A model generated the notes under the pieces. That model searched no databases, was not told the DNA's origin, and was given only the letters and a program-made list of their open reading frames with translations. 35,196 nt of DNA, from NCBI GenBank assembly GCA_048594975.1, contig JBMDXQ010000099.1, positions 1 to 35,196 of the forward strand. Reading direction: 5' to 3'. Shown here in pieces: positions 8,621 to 17,144 of the stretch (position 1 is its first letter; every line of letters starts with the position of its first letter). This DNA is from JBMDXB01 sp048594975 (GTDB lineage Bacteria > Acidobacteriota > Vicinamibacteria > Vicinamibacterales > 2-12-FULL-66-21). The translations under genes were made by a program, and so were the position numbers.

Positions 8621-8997
8621 TCCATCGAGGTCCTGCTTCCGAAGCGTCGCCGGCTGCAGCCGAGTCGCCCCGGACTTCGGCATGAACTGTCTCGGCTTTT
8701 CACGACAGCCATGGTGGGTTGACCATGGCGGCGGCGCCGCTGGTGCTCACTGCGGCTGCCTGGCTTCTGCCAGACGTGCGGCGCGGATGGACCCCGTTGC
8801 GGTCCTTCGCGAGAACTGATGCTGGTGGTTGTGCCTGCCCGGGCGCCCACCGCTCTGGGTTCTTCCTTCAGCGGCTCGAACCCGTAAATCCCGCCGTCTG
8901 TCATCAGCCACGGGAAGAGGTGATCCTGTCCCGAGCAACGCGAGGGGACGCCGCACACCGCATTCGAAGTGTGTCAGGATCCACCAGGAGATTTCCC
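8621..8997 (+). other. 377-base gap before secreted-protein gene
   Basis: No complete gene is recognised. Codon-like sequence reaches in from 8719 in frame with the next gene, but it has no ribosome site and its translation resembles no protein. On the minus strand near 8880-8935 a short readable piece (LFPWLMTDGGIYGFEPL) looks protein-like but is not assigned to a family. The AGGAG at 8986-8990 belongs to the gene at 8998. Confidence 0.4.
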
Positions 8998-10011
8998 ATG
9001 CCATTGCTCGCGTTACTCGTCACGCTCGTGACCACCGGCGCCCCTGCGCAGGATCCACAGCGAGAGGTGCACGACTACCTGGCGATGAGCGGCTTCTCGC
9101 CTGACGAGGTCGCCCGGCTCGAGGCCGGCGAGGTCGCCGCCCGTGCCAGCACCACCAGCGAAGGCGGAGAGATCATCACGATCGGCGCCGTGAAAATACG
9201 CGCGCCGCGCGACCAGGTGCTCGGCTACTACGGGCAGATGATCAGTTACGTGGATGGAGAGGTGACGCTGGCCTTCGGCAAGTTCAGCACGCCCCCCTCG
9301 ACTGGGGACGTGAAGAGCCTCGTGCTTGATCGCGCGGAGGTCGATGAACTGCAGTCCTGCAAGCCTGGCAACTGCGGCATGCGGCTGGGTGGAGCCGGAA
9401 TCTCCTCGCTGCAGTTGGCGATCGACTGGAAATCGGCGGATCATGCCCAGCGTGTGAACGAGTTCCTCCGGCAGGCTGCCGTGAGCTACGTCGCCTCGTA
9501 CATGGCCCGAGGAGACGCTGCACTGGTGACCTACGACGACCGTGGCAAGCCGGTCAGCCTGCGCGACCAGTGGCGTGGCATCCTCGGCAACACCGCGCAC
9601 TTCCACGAGTATGCGCCGGAACTGAAGGCGTATCTCGAGAAGTATCCCGGCGGCTCGCTTCAGGGAGCCCGCGATGTGATCTACTGGACGAAGGAGAACT
9701 ACGGTCTCAAGCCCGTCGTCAGCATCGTCCATGGCGTCATCTACCAGCCACCATCGCGCACGGATCGGGCGTTCGTCGTCCAGAAGCAGATCTACGCCAG
9801 CCACTATTACGATGGATCGCTGGCCGTCGCGACGCTGCTGTCCACGACCGCCCACGGTGCGCCGGCGACGTACCTCGTTTACGCGAACCGATCGCGCGGA
9901 GACATGCTGAAGGGCGGCTTCGGGGGATTGAAGCGCAACATCGCGCAGTCGCAGGCGAAGAAGGCCGCCGAGGGCACGCTCGGCACAATCAAACAGCAAC
10001 TGGAGAAGTGA
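8998..10011 (+). CDS. secreted protein of unknown family
   Basis: 337 residues from ATG 8998, which has AGGAG at 8986-8990 in good spacing; the open frame extends 93 codons further upstream but without signs of translation. The N-terminus (MPLLALLVTLVTTGAPAQ) is a short Sec signal peptide. The mature part is soluble, alpha/beta in composition, with a CKPGNCGMRL pair of close cysteines at about residues 120-126 that could form a disulfide in the periplasm, and a lysine-rich tail (SQAKKAAEGTLGTIKQQLEK). No catalytic motif is seen. I do not recognise the family; it stands alone between a spike-like gene and the convergent ABC operon. Confidence 0.6.
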   Translation: MPLLALLVTLVTTGAPAQDPQREVHDYLAMSGFSPDEVARLEAGEVAARASTTSEGGEIITIGAVKIRAPRDQVLGYYGQMISYVDGEVTLAFGKFSTPPSTGDVKSLVLDRAEVDELQSCKPGNCGMRLGGAGISSLQLAIDWKSADHAQRVNEFLRQAAVSYVASYMARGDAALVTYDDRGKPVSLRDQWRGILGNTAHFHEYAPELKAYLEKYPGGSLQGARDVIYWTKENYGLKPVVSIVHGVIYQPPSRTDRAFVVQKQIYASHYYDGSLAVATLLSTTAHGAPATYLVYANRSRGDMLKGGFGGLKRNIAQSQAKKAAEGTLGTIKQQLEK

Positions 10012-10334
10012 GCCGGGATTCCTCCGCGGGTCAGTGCTGCGCCCGGGGGTGGAACGCGAGCCGCTCGTGCAGCTGCCGGAAACGCAGTTCGTTGCATCGC
10101 GGGTCGAACCACGGGTTTCCCCTGGAGCAGCACCCGACAGGGATCACGGCTCCGGAACGCGTTCTCGAGTGCCCAGGATTTCCAAGGGATCCGACCTGGG
10201 ATTAGTTGTTGTCGAAATGACCGCTACTTTCTGAAGGCGCGCTGCTGCATCGGGACGACGCGTTTTTCAATCCCCACTCGAACGCTGGCAGTGACAATTC
10301 CAGGGACAATCGTGGGGTCAGATCAGCCCGCGGA
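10012..10334 (+). other. 323-base gap between convergent genes
   Basis: It lies between the 3' ends of the secreted-protein gene and the ABC operon. No gene is recognised. A minus-strand stretch near 10080-10145 reads RVLLQGKPVVRPAMQRTAFP, protein-like but unassigned. The repeat motif at 10293-10308 lies at the right end. I see no clear stem plus T-run terminator. Confidence 0.4.
10293..10308 (+). repeat. 16-base repeat, copy A
   Basis: The 16 bases GACAATTCCAGGGACA occur again at 26793-26808, 16.5 kb away. In the second copy GGGACA occurs twice, 11 bases apart (GGGACAATTCCAGGGACA). Both copies are in noncoding DNA next to gene ends. The composition recalls short repeats linked to REP-associated transposases, but no such transposase is in the window. 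Confidence 0.5.
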
Positions 10335-11072
10335 TTATGCCCGTCTCAGTAGCCTTCGCTCGAACAGCCGTGCGGTGAGGACGACCGACAACGTGCCTGA
10401 GATCCCCCCGACTACGAGATACACGAGATAGGGCTCGCCTCCGGCCGCTGACCACAGGGCGCGCATTGGCCAGTACGTCGGGATGACCCCAGCGATGTAC
10501 TGAAAGGGCAGCGGCAGGAAGAATGCGGCGATGGGAAGGAGATTGACGCCGTTCAGGATCTTCACGACGGCGAATCCAGCGACCTTGTTGGGTGCGGCCG
10601 TCGCCAGCACCAGCGCGAGGAGAGGGGCCGATACCCCCGCGACCGCGCCGATTGCCAGCAGCGACGTGAACGGAAGTGGACTGAGGCCCACTAGTGGATA
10701 CCCAACGAGTGTCGACGCGGTTGCGGCCAGCAGTGGCAAGCCGATGCGGTATGTCAGATACTTCCGCATCGACAGCGGGGTGGCGCGCAGCGCACTCAAG
10801 GTTCGTGCATCACGCTCATCCAGCAGCAGGAAGCCAATCACCATCCCGACGATGCCGGGCGCAGTCATGAGATAGCCGCCCATGACAAGCGGGAAGTACG
10901 GCTCGATGTCGAACCCGCTGGCTGCGAACAGGCCTTCCTGGACGCGCGGAATCAGGACGCGCAACAGCATCGCAAGTCCCACGGGCAGCAGGAGCACCCA
11001 TTTCAGGAGCGGATCACGCCCGAGGACGCGCGCATCCGCGGACGCCAGCACTCGCAGGGCTGATGCGTTCAT
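10335..11072 (-). CDS. ABC-2 type exporter permease, second subunit
   Basis: 245 residues from ATG 11072, which overlaps the stop of the upstream permease (ATGA, 11069-11072). About six hydrophobic segments are visible: WVLLLPVGLAMLLRVLI, PGIVGMVIGFLLL, LPLLAATASTLVGYPLVGL, LLAIGAVAGVSAPLLALVLA, LPIAAFFLPLPF and YLVYLVVGGISGTLSVVL. A conserved LLLDERDARTLSALRATPL loop lies after the second segment, the typical LxExEGTxxxLxxxP coupling region of ABC-2 permeases. It forms the channel with the 11069-11788 permease, driven by the ATPase. The three-gene set, with these sizes, recalls Mycobacterium Rv2686c-Rv2688c; the substrate cannot be read from sequence. Confidence 0.82.
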   Translation of the reverse strand: MNASALRVLASADARVLGRDPLLKWVLLLPVGLAMLLRVLIPRVQEGLFAASGFDIEPYFPLVMGGYLMTAPGIVGMVIGFLLLDERDARTLSALRATPLSMRKYLTYRIGLPLLAATASTLVGYPLVGLSPLPFTSLLAIGAVAGVSAPLLALVLATAAPNKVAGFAVVKILNGVNLLPIAAFFLPLPFQYIAGVIPTYWPMRALWSAAGGEPYLVYLVVGGISGTLSVVLTARLFERRLLRRA

Positions 11073-11788
11073 CGGCCTCCGGTGGCCCGCGTATCGCGCA
11101 TCAGCCGCCTCACACGATTCCGGCCCCAGATGAAGGCGACAGCGCTCCAGACGAGGGCGCCGGCCACGCCGAAGACAAGGTCTCGCCGGCTCGTGGGGCC
11201 ATATCCGGCTCGTATCAACGTCAGGCACGGCTCAATCGGATGCAACAGGACGAACGCACGCGGCGCGAGACCGAAGTGGGGAAGGAGCGGCACGAGTAAG
11301 AAGCTCACAACCACCGAAGCCGGGAGCAGCAGGGCATTGACGGATGCGTAACGAGCTCCCACCACCGCGCCGAACCCCGTGTAGATCGCGCCGAGTGCCG
11401 CGGTTCCCCCGAGGATCACGATCCAGGATCCGTCCGTGTCGAACGCGATCCACAGCAACGCAATTGTCTCGACGGCAGCCAGTGCCGTCAGCGTGACGGT
11501 GCGCGTGGCAAGGTAGCCGCCAGCAGTGACAGGGGATACGGCGAGCGCTGTCATGGTTCCCTCATCGCGCTCGAGCAGCATCAAGCCGGCGACGAAGAAG
11601 AACGTGGTGATCTGCAGGTTGATCGCGAGAACCGCCGGTACCCAGACCCCTGCGTTGGCCCGCACGCCCTCTGGCAGGGCCAGGAGGAGTCCTCCGATGA
11701 GGAGAACCACGAACGCGCTCGCCCAGTAGAACCCGTTCCTCGCTTGCAGGACGATATCCCAACGCAGCGCAGTGAAGAACGGGCTCAT
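11069..11788 (-). CDS. ABC-2 type exporter permease, first subunit
   Basis: 239 residues from ATG 11788; the start overlaps the ATPase stop (ATGA at 11785-11788), and its own stop overlaps the next permease start, so translation is coupled at both ends. Six membrane segments are seen, e.g. GFYWASAFVVLLIGGLLLAL, ITTFFFVAGLMLLERDEGTM followed by a coupling helix, LAAVETIALLWIAF, IVILGGTAALGAIYTGFG and ASVVVSFLLVPLLPHFG. LLERDEGTMTALAVSPV is the ABC-2 coupling motif. It likely pairs with the other permease as a heterodimer in the inner membrane. The equal stoichiometry implied by the overlaps fits a one-ATPase, two-permease exporter. Confidence 0.83.
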   Translation of the reverse strand: MSPFFTALRWDIVLQARNGFYWASAFVVLLIGGLLLALPEGVRANAGVWVPAVLAINLQITTFFFVAGLMLLERDEGTMTALAVSPVTAGGYLATRTVTLTALAAVETIALLWIAFDTDGSWIVILGGTAALGAIYTGFGAVVGARYASVNALLLPASVVVSFLLVPLLPHFGLAPRAFVLLHPIEPCLTLIRAGYGPTSRRDLVFGVAGALVWSAVAFIWGRNRVRRLMRDTRATGGR

Positions 11789-12645
11789 GCCAGCGTCCTC
11801 CCGGTCAGGCGAACGAACACGTCCTCGAGTGTGGTTTCAAGCGTGTGAATCGTTTCGACGCGACCCGTTCGAAGAGCCATCAAGAACTCCGTGTCGTCCG
11901 CCAATCCGTCGAGCGCAAACTCGCTGGTAGCGCGCGTGCCGTCACGCATCACTTCGAGGCGCACGACTCTGCGACCATGCGACATTCGCAGCGCTCGTGG
12001 AGCGTCAAGCGCAGCGATCCGGCCGTCCACGAGAAACGCCACGCGATCGCACAATTCGTCGGCCGTCACCATGTCGTGGGTGGTCAGGAAGATGGTGGCG
12101 CCCGCCTCCCTGACTTCGCGGATCACCTGACGGATCAAGCGCGCTGTCACCGGGTCGAGGCCGGCCGTGGGCTCGTCCAGGAACAGAAGCTCAGGACGAT
12201 GCAGGAGCGCGCGGGCGAGCGTGAGCCTGCCGCGCATCCCCTTCGAGAACTCCCCGACGAGCCTTCCCCGATCCTCGTGCAAGCCGACACGGCGGAGGAG
12301 CGCCTCCGGCGAGTCAGTCCTCCCGCCGTGCAAACCGGCAAACAGGCGCAGGTTCTCCAGGGCGGTCAGCTTCAGGTAGTGGTTCGGTGTTTCGAACGCG
12401 ACGCCGACTCGCCGGTAGTAGCTCGTGTCCCAGTCGTGCAGATCGCGGCCGAGCACACGGATCCGGCCGACGTAACCATCGAGCAAGCGGATCAGGACAT
12501 TCTGGGTCGTGGTCTTGCCCGCGCCATTTGGGCCAAGGAACCCGAAGATCTCGCGCGGTTCGACCGAGAATGACACCTCGCGAACGGCGGGCCGTGGGGA
12601 GCCCGAATACGTGAAGCCGAAGGAGTGAACGTCGATGACGGCCAC
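11785..12645 (-). CDS. ABC exporter ATP-binding protein
   Basis: 286 residues from GTG 12645 (VAVIDVHSFGFTYSG), preferred because upstream sequence lacks family character. It has all nucleotide-binding motifs: Walker A GPNGAGKTTT, Q-loop region VGVAFETPNHYLKLT, signature FSKGMRGRLTLARAL (the SKGM variant common in ABC-2 exporters), Walker B LLFLDEPTAGLDP and the H-loop TTHDM. A C-terminal extension of about 70 residues (RRVVRLEVMRDGT and TTLEDVFVRLTGRTLA) is the regulatory tail seen in drug and lipid exporters. It powers export through the two permeases encoded next, each overlapping by four bases. Substrate may be an antibiotic or lipid; the sequence does not say. Confidence 0.9.
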   Translation of the reverse strand: MAVIDVHSFGFTYSGSPRPAVREVSFSVEPREIFGFLGPNGAGKTTTQNVLIRLLDGYVGRIRVLGRDLHDWDTSYYRRVGVAFETPNHYLKLTALENLRLFAGLHGGRTDSPEALLRRVGLHEDRGRLVGEFSKGMRGRLTLARALLHRPELLFLDEPTAGLDPVTARLIRQVIREVREAGATIFLTTHDMVTADELCDRVAFLVDGRIAALDAPRALRMSHGRRVVRLEVMRDGTRATSEFALDGLADDTEFLMALRTGRVETIHTLETTLEDVFVRLTGRTLA

Positions 12646-13086
12646 GCGACGGCACTGTAGCAGTTTTGGCGCGCAATGAACCCTCGCCACAGCTGCCCGG
12701 AGCTGAGGTCGCTTGTCTCCGCACAGGCCTCAACCGCGTATACTGGGCGAAGCCGAGAGATCGAAGGGTGCAGCGGGCTTCCGCTGCAGGCACCTGGATG
12801 GTCGGGCCGCCATCCTCGTGGTCGTTGCGAGACCGGGAGGATACGAGGTGGCAGGCTCGGTACGCGAATCGTCCGCAGGTTGGCCCTTCGGTTGTCGCGG
12901 CACATTCCCACTGGTAACCAACCCGGGACAGCTGAGCGACAGCTCCGTCGTGCGCCGACCATTTCGCACTGATGCTGGCTGTTGCAGCCGTCTCACCCGC
13001 AACCTGCGTTGCCGGGCACCTCGCCACGCCCTTCATACGGCAGCCGAACGACGGTCTCTCCGGGCTGGCTGCGTTCCGGAGGCGCG
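12646..13086 (+). other. 441-base gap between divergent units
   Basis: It separates the leftward ABC operon from the rightward DUF5670 gene and so should contain both promoters. A TATACT/AGTATA element at 12738-12743 could be a -10 for either strand, but no good -35 stands at 17 bases, so I do not call it. No translated frame here resembles a protein. Confidence 0.45.
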
Positions 13087-13278
13087 ATGCTGTTGAAAGT
13101 GGCGTTCGTTGTGTTGGCTGCGTGGCTGGTCGGCGTGATCGGGCTTTACGACATCGGCGAGCTCGTCCACGCGCTTCTGCTCGTGGGCTTGATGTTGCTG
13201 TTGCTCGGTGGTCTCAGAGCTCGCGATGCAGCGGCAGCTGCAGCCCGTGGCGCCAACAAGGGCCTCGACAAACCGTGA
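13087..13278 (+). CDS. DUF5670 (Lmo0937-like) mini membrane protein
   Basis: 63 residues from ATG 13087, with CGGAGG at 13077-13082 just upstream. Two hydrophobic segments (LLKVAFVVLAAWLVGVIGLY and LVHALLLVGLMLLLLGGL) with the WLxG and I/VHxLL pattern of DUF5670 small membrane proteins, followed by a short charged/alanine tail. These proteins are widespread and of unknown role, often linked to stress conditions. It sits 47 bases before the antiporter gene in the same direction and could be cotranscribed with it. Confidence 0.7.
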   Translation: MLLKVAFVVLAAWLVGVIGLYDIGELVHALLLVGLMLLLLGGLRARDAAAAAARGANKGLDKP

Positions 13279-13324
13279 CTCACTATCCGTCGCACGCTGC
13301 CCAACTTGTCTGTAGCGTACCGTG

Positions 13325-14767
13325 ATGCTCGATGAGACCACCGCGGTTGGAGAAATCCCGCGGGCCCTGGAGAGCTACCCGTCCGCCGCTGATCAGTCCC
13401 TGGCGGCCGATCTCGCCATGCGCATGCAGATCGAGCCGTTCAACGCTATCGCGACCGGGGTGTTCCTCCTGGCGGTTCTTCACACGTTTGCCGCGGCGCG
13501 CTTCGCCGGTCTCGCGCACCGGGTGCAGCACCGGCACGATGCGGAGGCACGCGTCCACGGCCGACCAGCGTCGCCGAGCCTGCGTGCGGAGGCGCTCCAC
13601 TTCCTCGGGGAAGTCGAGGTGGTCTTCGGATTGTGGGCGGTGGTGCTTCTCGTTGCGATTGCGGCGTACGCCGGCTGGGAGACTGCCACACACTACGTCA
13701 GCGATACGGTCAACTACACGGAACCGCTGTTCGTCATCGTCATCATGGCGCTCGCGTCGACACGACCAGTCATCGGGTTCGCAGAGTCGGCGCTGCGGCG
13801 CGTGGCTTCAGCCGGCGGCGCGACACCTGCCGCCTGGTGGGTCGCGATCCTGACGATCGGTCCGGCGCTCGGCTCGTTCATCACCGAGCCGGCGGCGATG
13901 ACCATCTGCGCTTTGCTCCTCGCACGGCAGTTCTACGACCTGCAACCTTCAACCCAGTTGAAGTACGCGACGTTGGGCGTGTTGTTCGTCAACGTCTCGA
14001 TCGGGGGGACGCTGACGCAGTTCGCGGCGCCGCCGGTGCTGATGGTGGCGCGGCCGTGGGGATGGGACATCCCCTTCATGGTCGCGAACTTCGGTTGGCG
14101 CGCTGTCACGGCAGTCGTCGCGTCGACGGCGGTGTACTTCGTGCTCTTCCGGCGGGAACTGCGAAGTCTGGCCGCCCGATCCCCGGTTCCCGAGGTCGAA
14201 CTGCCCGACGACGAGGCGGCTGGGCCGGAGTTGCTGCCCGTTCCGCCATGGATCGTCGCCGTCCATCTCGCGTTCATGGCGTGGACAGTCTTCAACGCCC
14301 ACTACCCGGCGCTGTTCCTTGGCGGCTTCCTGTTCTTCCTGGGATTTGCCCGCGCCACCGCCCCGTACCAGAGCCGAATCGAGCTGAAGACCCCGCTGCT
14401 CGTGGGGTTCTTCCTCGCAGGCCTGGTGATCCACGGCGGGCTGCAGGGGTGGTGGATCGCCCCAGTGCTCGGCAGGCTTCCTGAACTTCCATTGTTCCTA
14501 GGGGCGATGGCCTTGACGGCGCTGAACGACAATGCGCTCATCACGTATCTGGCGACGCTCGTTCCGAACCTGAGCGACGAGCTGAAACTTGCGGTGGTCC
14601 AGGGGGCCGTGGTCGGCGGCGGGTTAACGGTCATCGCGAATGCCCCGAACCCTGCCGGCCAGGCGTTGCTGGGACGCTTCTTCGCTGGCGCGATTTCGCC
14701 GCTCGGCTTGCTCGCGGGGGCACTCGTGCCGACGCTGATCGCGGCGGCCGTGTTTCTTCTGCTGTGA
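13325..14767 (+). CDS. putative Na+/H+ antiporter (PF07399-like)
   Basis: 480 residues, about 11-12 membrane segments spread from residue 40 to the end. Diagnostic stretches: GPALGSFITEPAAMTICALLL in the first half and TALNDNALITYLATLVP plus NAPNPAGQALL in the second, arranged as the inverted repeat typical of ion-transporter-superfamily antiporters; the acidic residues in SFITEP and LNDN are candidates for ion binding. A cytoplasmic loop with many acidic residues (EVELPDDEAAGPELLP) divides the halves. The function expected is sodium or potassium exchange for protons across the inner membrane. ATG 13325 follows an alternative GTG at 13322. The last residues are hydrophobic (AAAVFLLL), so the C-terminus ends in membrane. 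Confidence 0.83.
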   Translation: MLDETTAVGEIPRALESYPSAADQSLAADLAMRMQIEPFNAIATGVFLLAVLHTFAAARFAGLAHRVQHRHDAEARVHGRPASPSLRAEALHFLGEVEVVFGLWAVVLLVAIAAYAGWETATHYVSDTVNYTEPLFVIVIMALASTRPVIGFAESALRRVASAGGATPAAWWVAILTIGPALGSFITEPAAMTICALLLARQFYDLQPSTQLKYATLGVLFVNVSIGGTLTQFAAPPVLMVARPWGWDIPFMVANFGWRAVTAVVASTAVYFVLFRRELRSLAARSPVPEVELPDDEAAGPELLPVPPWIVAVHLAFMAWTVFNAHYPALFLGGFLFFLGFARATAPYQSRIELKTPLLVGFFLAGLVIHGGLQGWWIAPVLGRLPELPLFLGAMALTALNDNALITYLATLVPNLSDELKLAVVQGAVVGGGLTVIANAPNPAGQALLGRFFAGAISPLGLLAGALVPTLIAAAVFLLL

Positions 14768-14783
14768 CACGTCGGCGTACGAT

Positions 14784-15019
14784 GTGTCGCAGCCACTGAG
14801 CGTGAAGGTGCTTGCTGGCTTGACGCCGCACGAGTGGGACGTCACGCTGCGCGACGAGAACCTCGGGTGCGCCCACGACCGAGCGCGGCCGCGTCCCGAG
14901 CTCGTCGGGATTACGGCGTTTACCTCGCAGGCGCCGCGCGCTTATGAGATCGCCGCTCGCAATCGTCGCTTGGGGGGCCCGTCGTCATGGGTGGCATCCA
15001 CGCCAGGCTGAACGCTCAG
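14784..15019 (+). pseudogene. B12-binding radical-SAM protein, N-terminal remnant
   Basis: About 65 residues of a cobalamin-binding domain of a B12-radical SAM enzyme: VLAGLTPHEWDVTLRDENLG, then PELVGITAFTSQAP and RAYEIAARNRRLG. The next segment expected, VPVVMGGIHA, is present only in another frame at about 14978-15013 (CCCGTCGTCATGGGTGGC), so a frameshift lies in the G-run near 14973-14977. The radical-SAM core with its CxxxCxxC cluster motif, some 400 residues, is missing. The remnant starts right after the antiporter stop and ends before ldhA. It is not expected to make a functional product. Confidence 0.72.
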
Positions 15020-15174
15020 CCGCGGAAGAGGCCCACGAATCTCACAGCCTGCGCAGCACGCACGTGCATCGTCCGCGGGCGCACACCTCGTCAGTCGAAC
15101 GACGCCTGGCAGGCCGCGGGATGAGGTAGAGTCAAACGCGCGAACGCCGCGCCTCCGCGGGGGAACGAACTGTT

Positions 15175-16212
15175 ATGAAGCTGGCGGTCTTCGACACGCA
15201 CACGTACGACCGCGAGGCACTGGTGGTCGCAAACATCCGGTACGCGCACGACCTCACGTTTTTCGAGCCACGTTTGACCCACCAGACTGCTTCGCTGGCC
15301 ACCGGGTTCCCGGCGGTTTGCTCATTCGTCAACGACCGCGTCAACGCCCAGACGCTGGCGACCCTGCACGCCGGCGGTACCCGATTGATCGCCCTGCGTT
15401 CGGCGGGCTACAACCATGTGGACCTCGATGAAGCTGGCAGGCTCAGGTTCGTCGTCGTCCGTGTCCCTGAGTACTCGCCTCACGCCGTTGCGGAACATAC
15501 GGTCGGCCTCATTCTGGCTCTCAACCGGAAGATCCACCGGGCCTACAACCGCGTCCGGGAGGCCAATTTCTCGCTCGAGGGGCTCGTCGGGTTCGATCTC
15601 TTCGGAACGACCTGTGGCGTCGTCGGCACCGGCAAGATCGGCGCGGTGGTCGCACGTATCCTGCGCGGATTCGGGTGCCGCTTGTTGGCATTCGACCTGA
15701 CACCGAGTGAGACGCTTTCGACAGAATTGGGCCTCCGGTACACGGAGTTACGAGCGCTGTATGACGAGTCGGACATCATTTCGCTGCACGTCCCGCTCAC
15801 ACCCGCCACGCATCATCTGATCAATGGCGAAGCGCTGGCCCGGATGAAACAGGGCGTCATGCTGATCAACACCGGGCGGGGAGCCCTCGTCGACACTCGG
15901 GCGTTGATTGATGCGCTCAAGCGCGGTCAGGTCGGTGCGGCCGGACTTGACGTGTACGAGGAAGAGGGAGGCGTCTTCTTCCGCAACCTCTCCGAGCAGG
16001 TCTTGCAGGACGACGTGCTGGCTCGTCTCCTCACCTTCCCCAACGTGCTCATCACTTCGCATCAGGCGTTTCTCACTCGCGAAGCGCTGGCCAGCATCGC
16101 CGACACGACCCTGGCGAACGTCACGGCCTTCGAACGGGGTGAACAGCTGTCGAACGAAGTCAGCGCCGAACAGGTCTTGAAGACGGTGCCAGAAAGAGCG
16201 TCAGGGAGTTGA
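15175..16212 (+). CDS. ldhA: D-lactate dehydrogenase (2-hydroxyacid dehydrogenase family)
   Basis: 345 residues, the usual length. It reduces pyruvate to D-lactate with NADH in the cytoplasm, or the reverse. The catalytic residues fall exactly at the classical positions: Arg235 in INTGRGALVD, Glu264 in DVYEEEGG and His296 in ITSHQAFL. The NAD site is GTGKIG at 151-156. The substrate loop RSAGYNHVDLD and the YSPHAVAEHTVGL stretch are those of the fermentative LdhA/D-LDH branch rather than of phosphoglycerate or formate dehydrogenases. The start ATG has a weak GGGGGAA upstream. It stands between two remnants and seems to be transcribed alone. Confidence 0.9.
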   Translation: MKLAVFDTHTYDREALVVANIRYAHDLTFFEPRLTHQTASLATGFPAVCSFVNDRVNAQTLATLHAGGTRLIALRSAGYNHVDLDEAGRLRFVVVRVPEYSPHAVAEHTVGLILALNRKIHRAYNRVREANFSLEGLVGFDLFGTTCGVVGTGKIGAVVARILRGFGCRLLAFDLTPSETLSTELGLRYTELRALYDESDIISLHVPLTPATHHLINGEALARMKQGVMLINTGRGALVDTRALIDALKRGQVGAAGLDVYEEEGGVFFRNLSEQVLQDDVLARLLTFPNVLITSHQAFLTREALASIADTTLANVTAFERGEQLSNEVSAEQVLKTVPERASGS

Positions 16213-16278
16213 CCCAGGCCGGCTCAGTCAGGATCGGCGGGATGGTTCTATTCCTCACCCGTTCTTGCAGGGAACGCC

Positions 16279-16475
16279 ATGAAGTGGTCGACGAGAATCG
16301 GGACGTTTGCCGGAATCAGCGTCTACGTCCACACTACCTTTCTCATGCTGATCGCCTGGGTGGCCGTCGCGCACTGGCAGACAGGGCACAGTGTCGGCGC
16401 GGTCGTGAAGGGCGTGGGGTTCATCGTGGCGTTGTTCGGCTGTGTCGTGCTGCACGAGTTCGGACATGTCAGGCA
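16279..16475 (+). pseudogene. site-2 protease (M50) N-terminal remnant
   Basis: From ATG 16279: a first strand/helix (FAGISVYVHTTFLMLIAWVAVA), a second membrane segment (GVGFIVALFGCVVLHEFGH) ending in the HExxH zinc motif of M50 intramembrane proteases. Full proteins have about 370 residues, with a second NxxPxxPLDG motif and often CBS domains. Here the homology stops within a few residues of HEFGH, at about 16475, and the frame continues as unlike sequence to 16659, antisense to the ACT-domain gene. The second metal ligand is lost, so the product cannot be a complete protease. Confidence 0.72.
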
Positions 16476-16546
16476 GCAATTTCGTTACGGCGTGCTCCCG
16501 ACCGTCATCGTGGACGATTGCCATGCGGCAATCGATCCGCCGCTCG

Positions 16547-16960
16547 CTATGAGGCGCCCAACAGGGCCGCGGCTTTCTTCACGTCTTTCGGTGCCACCCA
16601 GAAGATCGCCCCGTAGCGCCCGTCGTCGACGCAGAGGGCATCGATCGCTGACACATTGATCTTCGCTGCCCCCAAGCGCTCGAGCAGCTCGGCAACGGCG
16701 CCGACTCGATCATCGCCTTGCACGAGGAAGCCTCGTTTGGGGCCCACAATCTTCCATTTGGCCCTCTTGGCGGCCTGCTTGAACGCCGCGGGGTCGGCGG
16801 GAATGAAATCTAGTTGCGCCCGCTGCCCCTGCGGAAATCCGGAAAACGCGAGCAGGTTGACGCCCGCGTTTTTGAGCGTGTTGAGTGCGCGCGCACCTTC
16901 ACCCGCTTTATTGGGGGCCATAAAGTAGAAATACTCGACGAGCCGAACTGTGTCCGCCAT
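16547..16960 (-). CDS. tandem ACT-domain protein
   Basis: 137 residues from ATG 16960, with AGGAG at 16968-16972 seven bases upstream; the open frame continues further upstream without protein character. Two ACT-like repeats are seen: residues 5-60 (RLVEYFYFMAPNKAGEGARA, GVNLLAFSGFP) and 70-130 (GFLVQGDDRVGAVAELLERLGAAKINVSAIDALC). ACT domains bind small ligands, often amino acids, at dimer interfaces. No catalytic domain is attached, so a stand-alone sensor or regulator is likely. It is convergent with the broken site-2 protease gene, abutting its breakpoint. Confidence 0.7.
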   Translation of the reverse strand: MADTVRLVEYFYFMAPNKAGEGARALNTLKNAGVNLLAFSGFPQGQRAQLDFIPADPAAFKQAAKRAKWKIVGPKRGFLVQGDDRVGAVAELLERLGAAKINVSAIDALCVDDGRYGAIFWVAPKDVKKAAALLGAS

Positions 16961-17144
16961 GAGCGATCTCCTGTCTGCTTCCAACCTCAGGCGCTCCTGA
17001 AGACGACAGCCTACAGGACGCGCGAAGTCTCCGCAACCTCCCGCAGTCCTTATGTTCAGGCAACCGCCTCGCGCGCTGCAATACTGGAGGAGCGGTGGCC
17101 GTCGCGCGCAGCGTAGGGGCTGACCGCCGGCTGGAGGAACAGTC

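Noticed and set aside
9013..9999. 328-codon minus-strand open frame opposite the secreted-protein gene
   Set aside because: The plus strand has the ribosome site and signal peptide; the minus frame has neither.
11785..12645. The ATPase signature FSKGM as an unusual mutation
   Set aside because: SKGM in place of SGGQ is a common variant among ABC-2 exporter ATPases.
12738..12743. TATACT as promoter for the ABC operon or the DUF5670 gene
   Set aside because: No acceptable -35 element at 16-18 bases on either strand.
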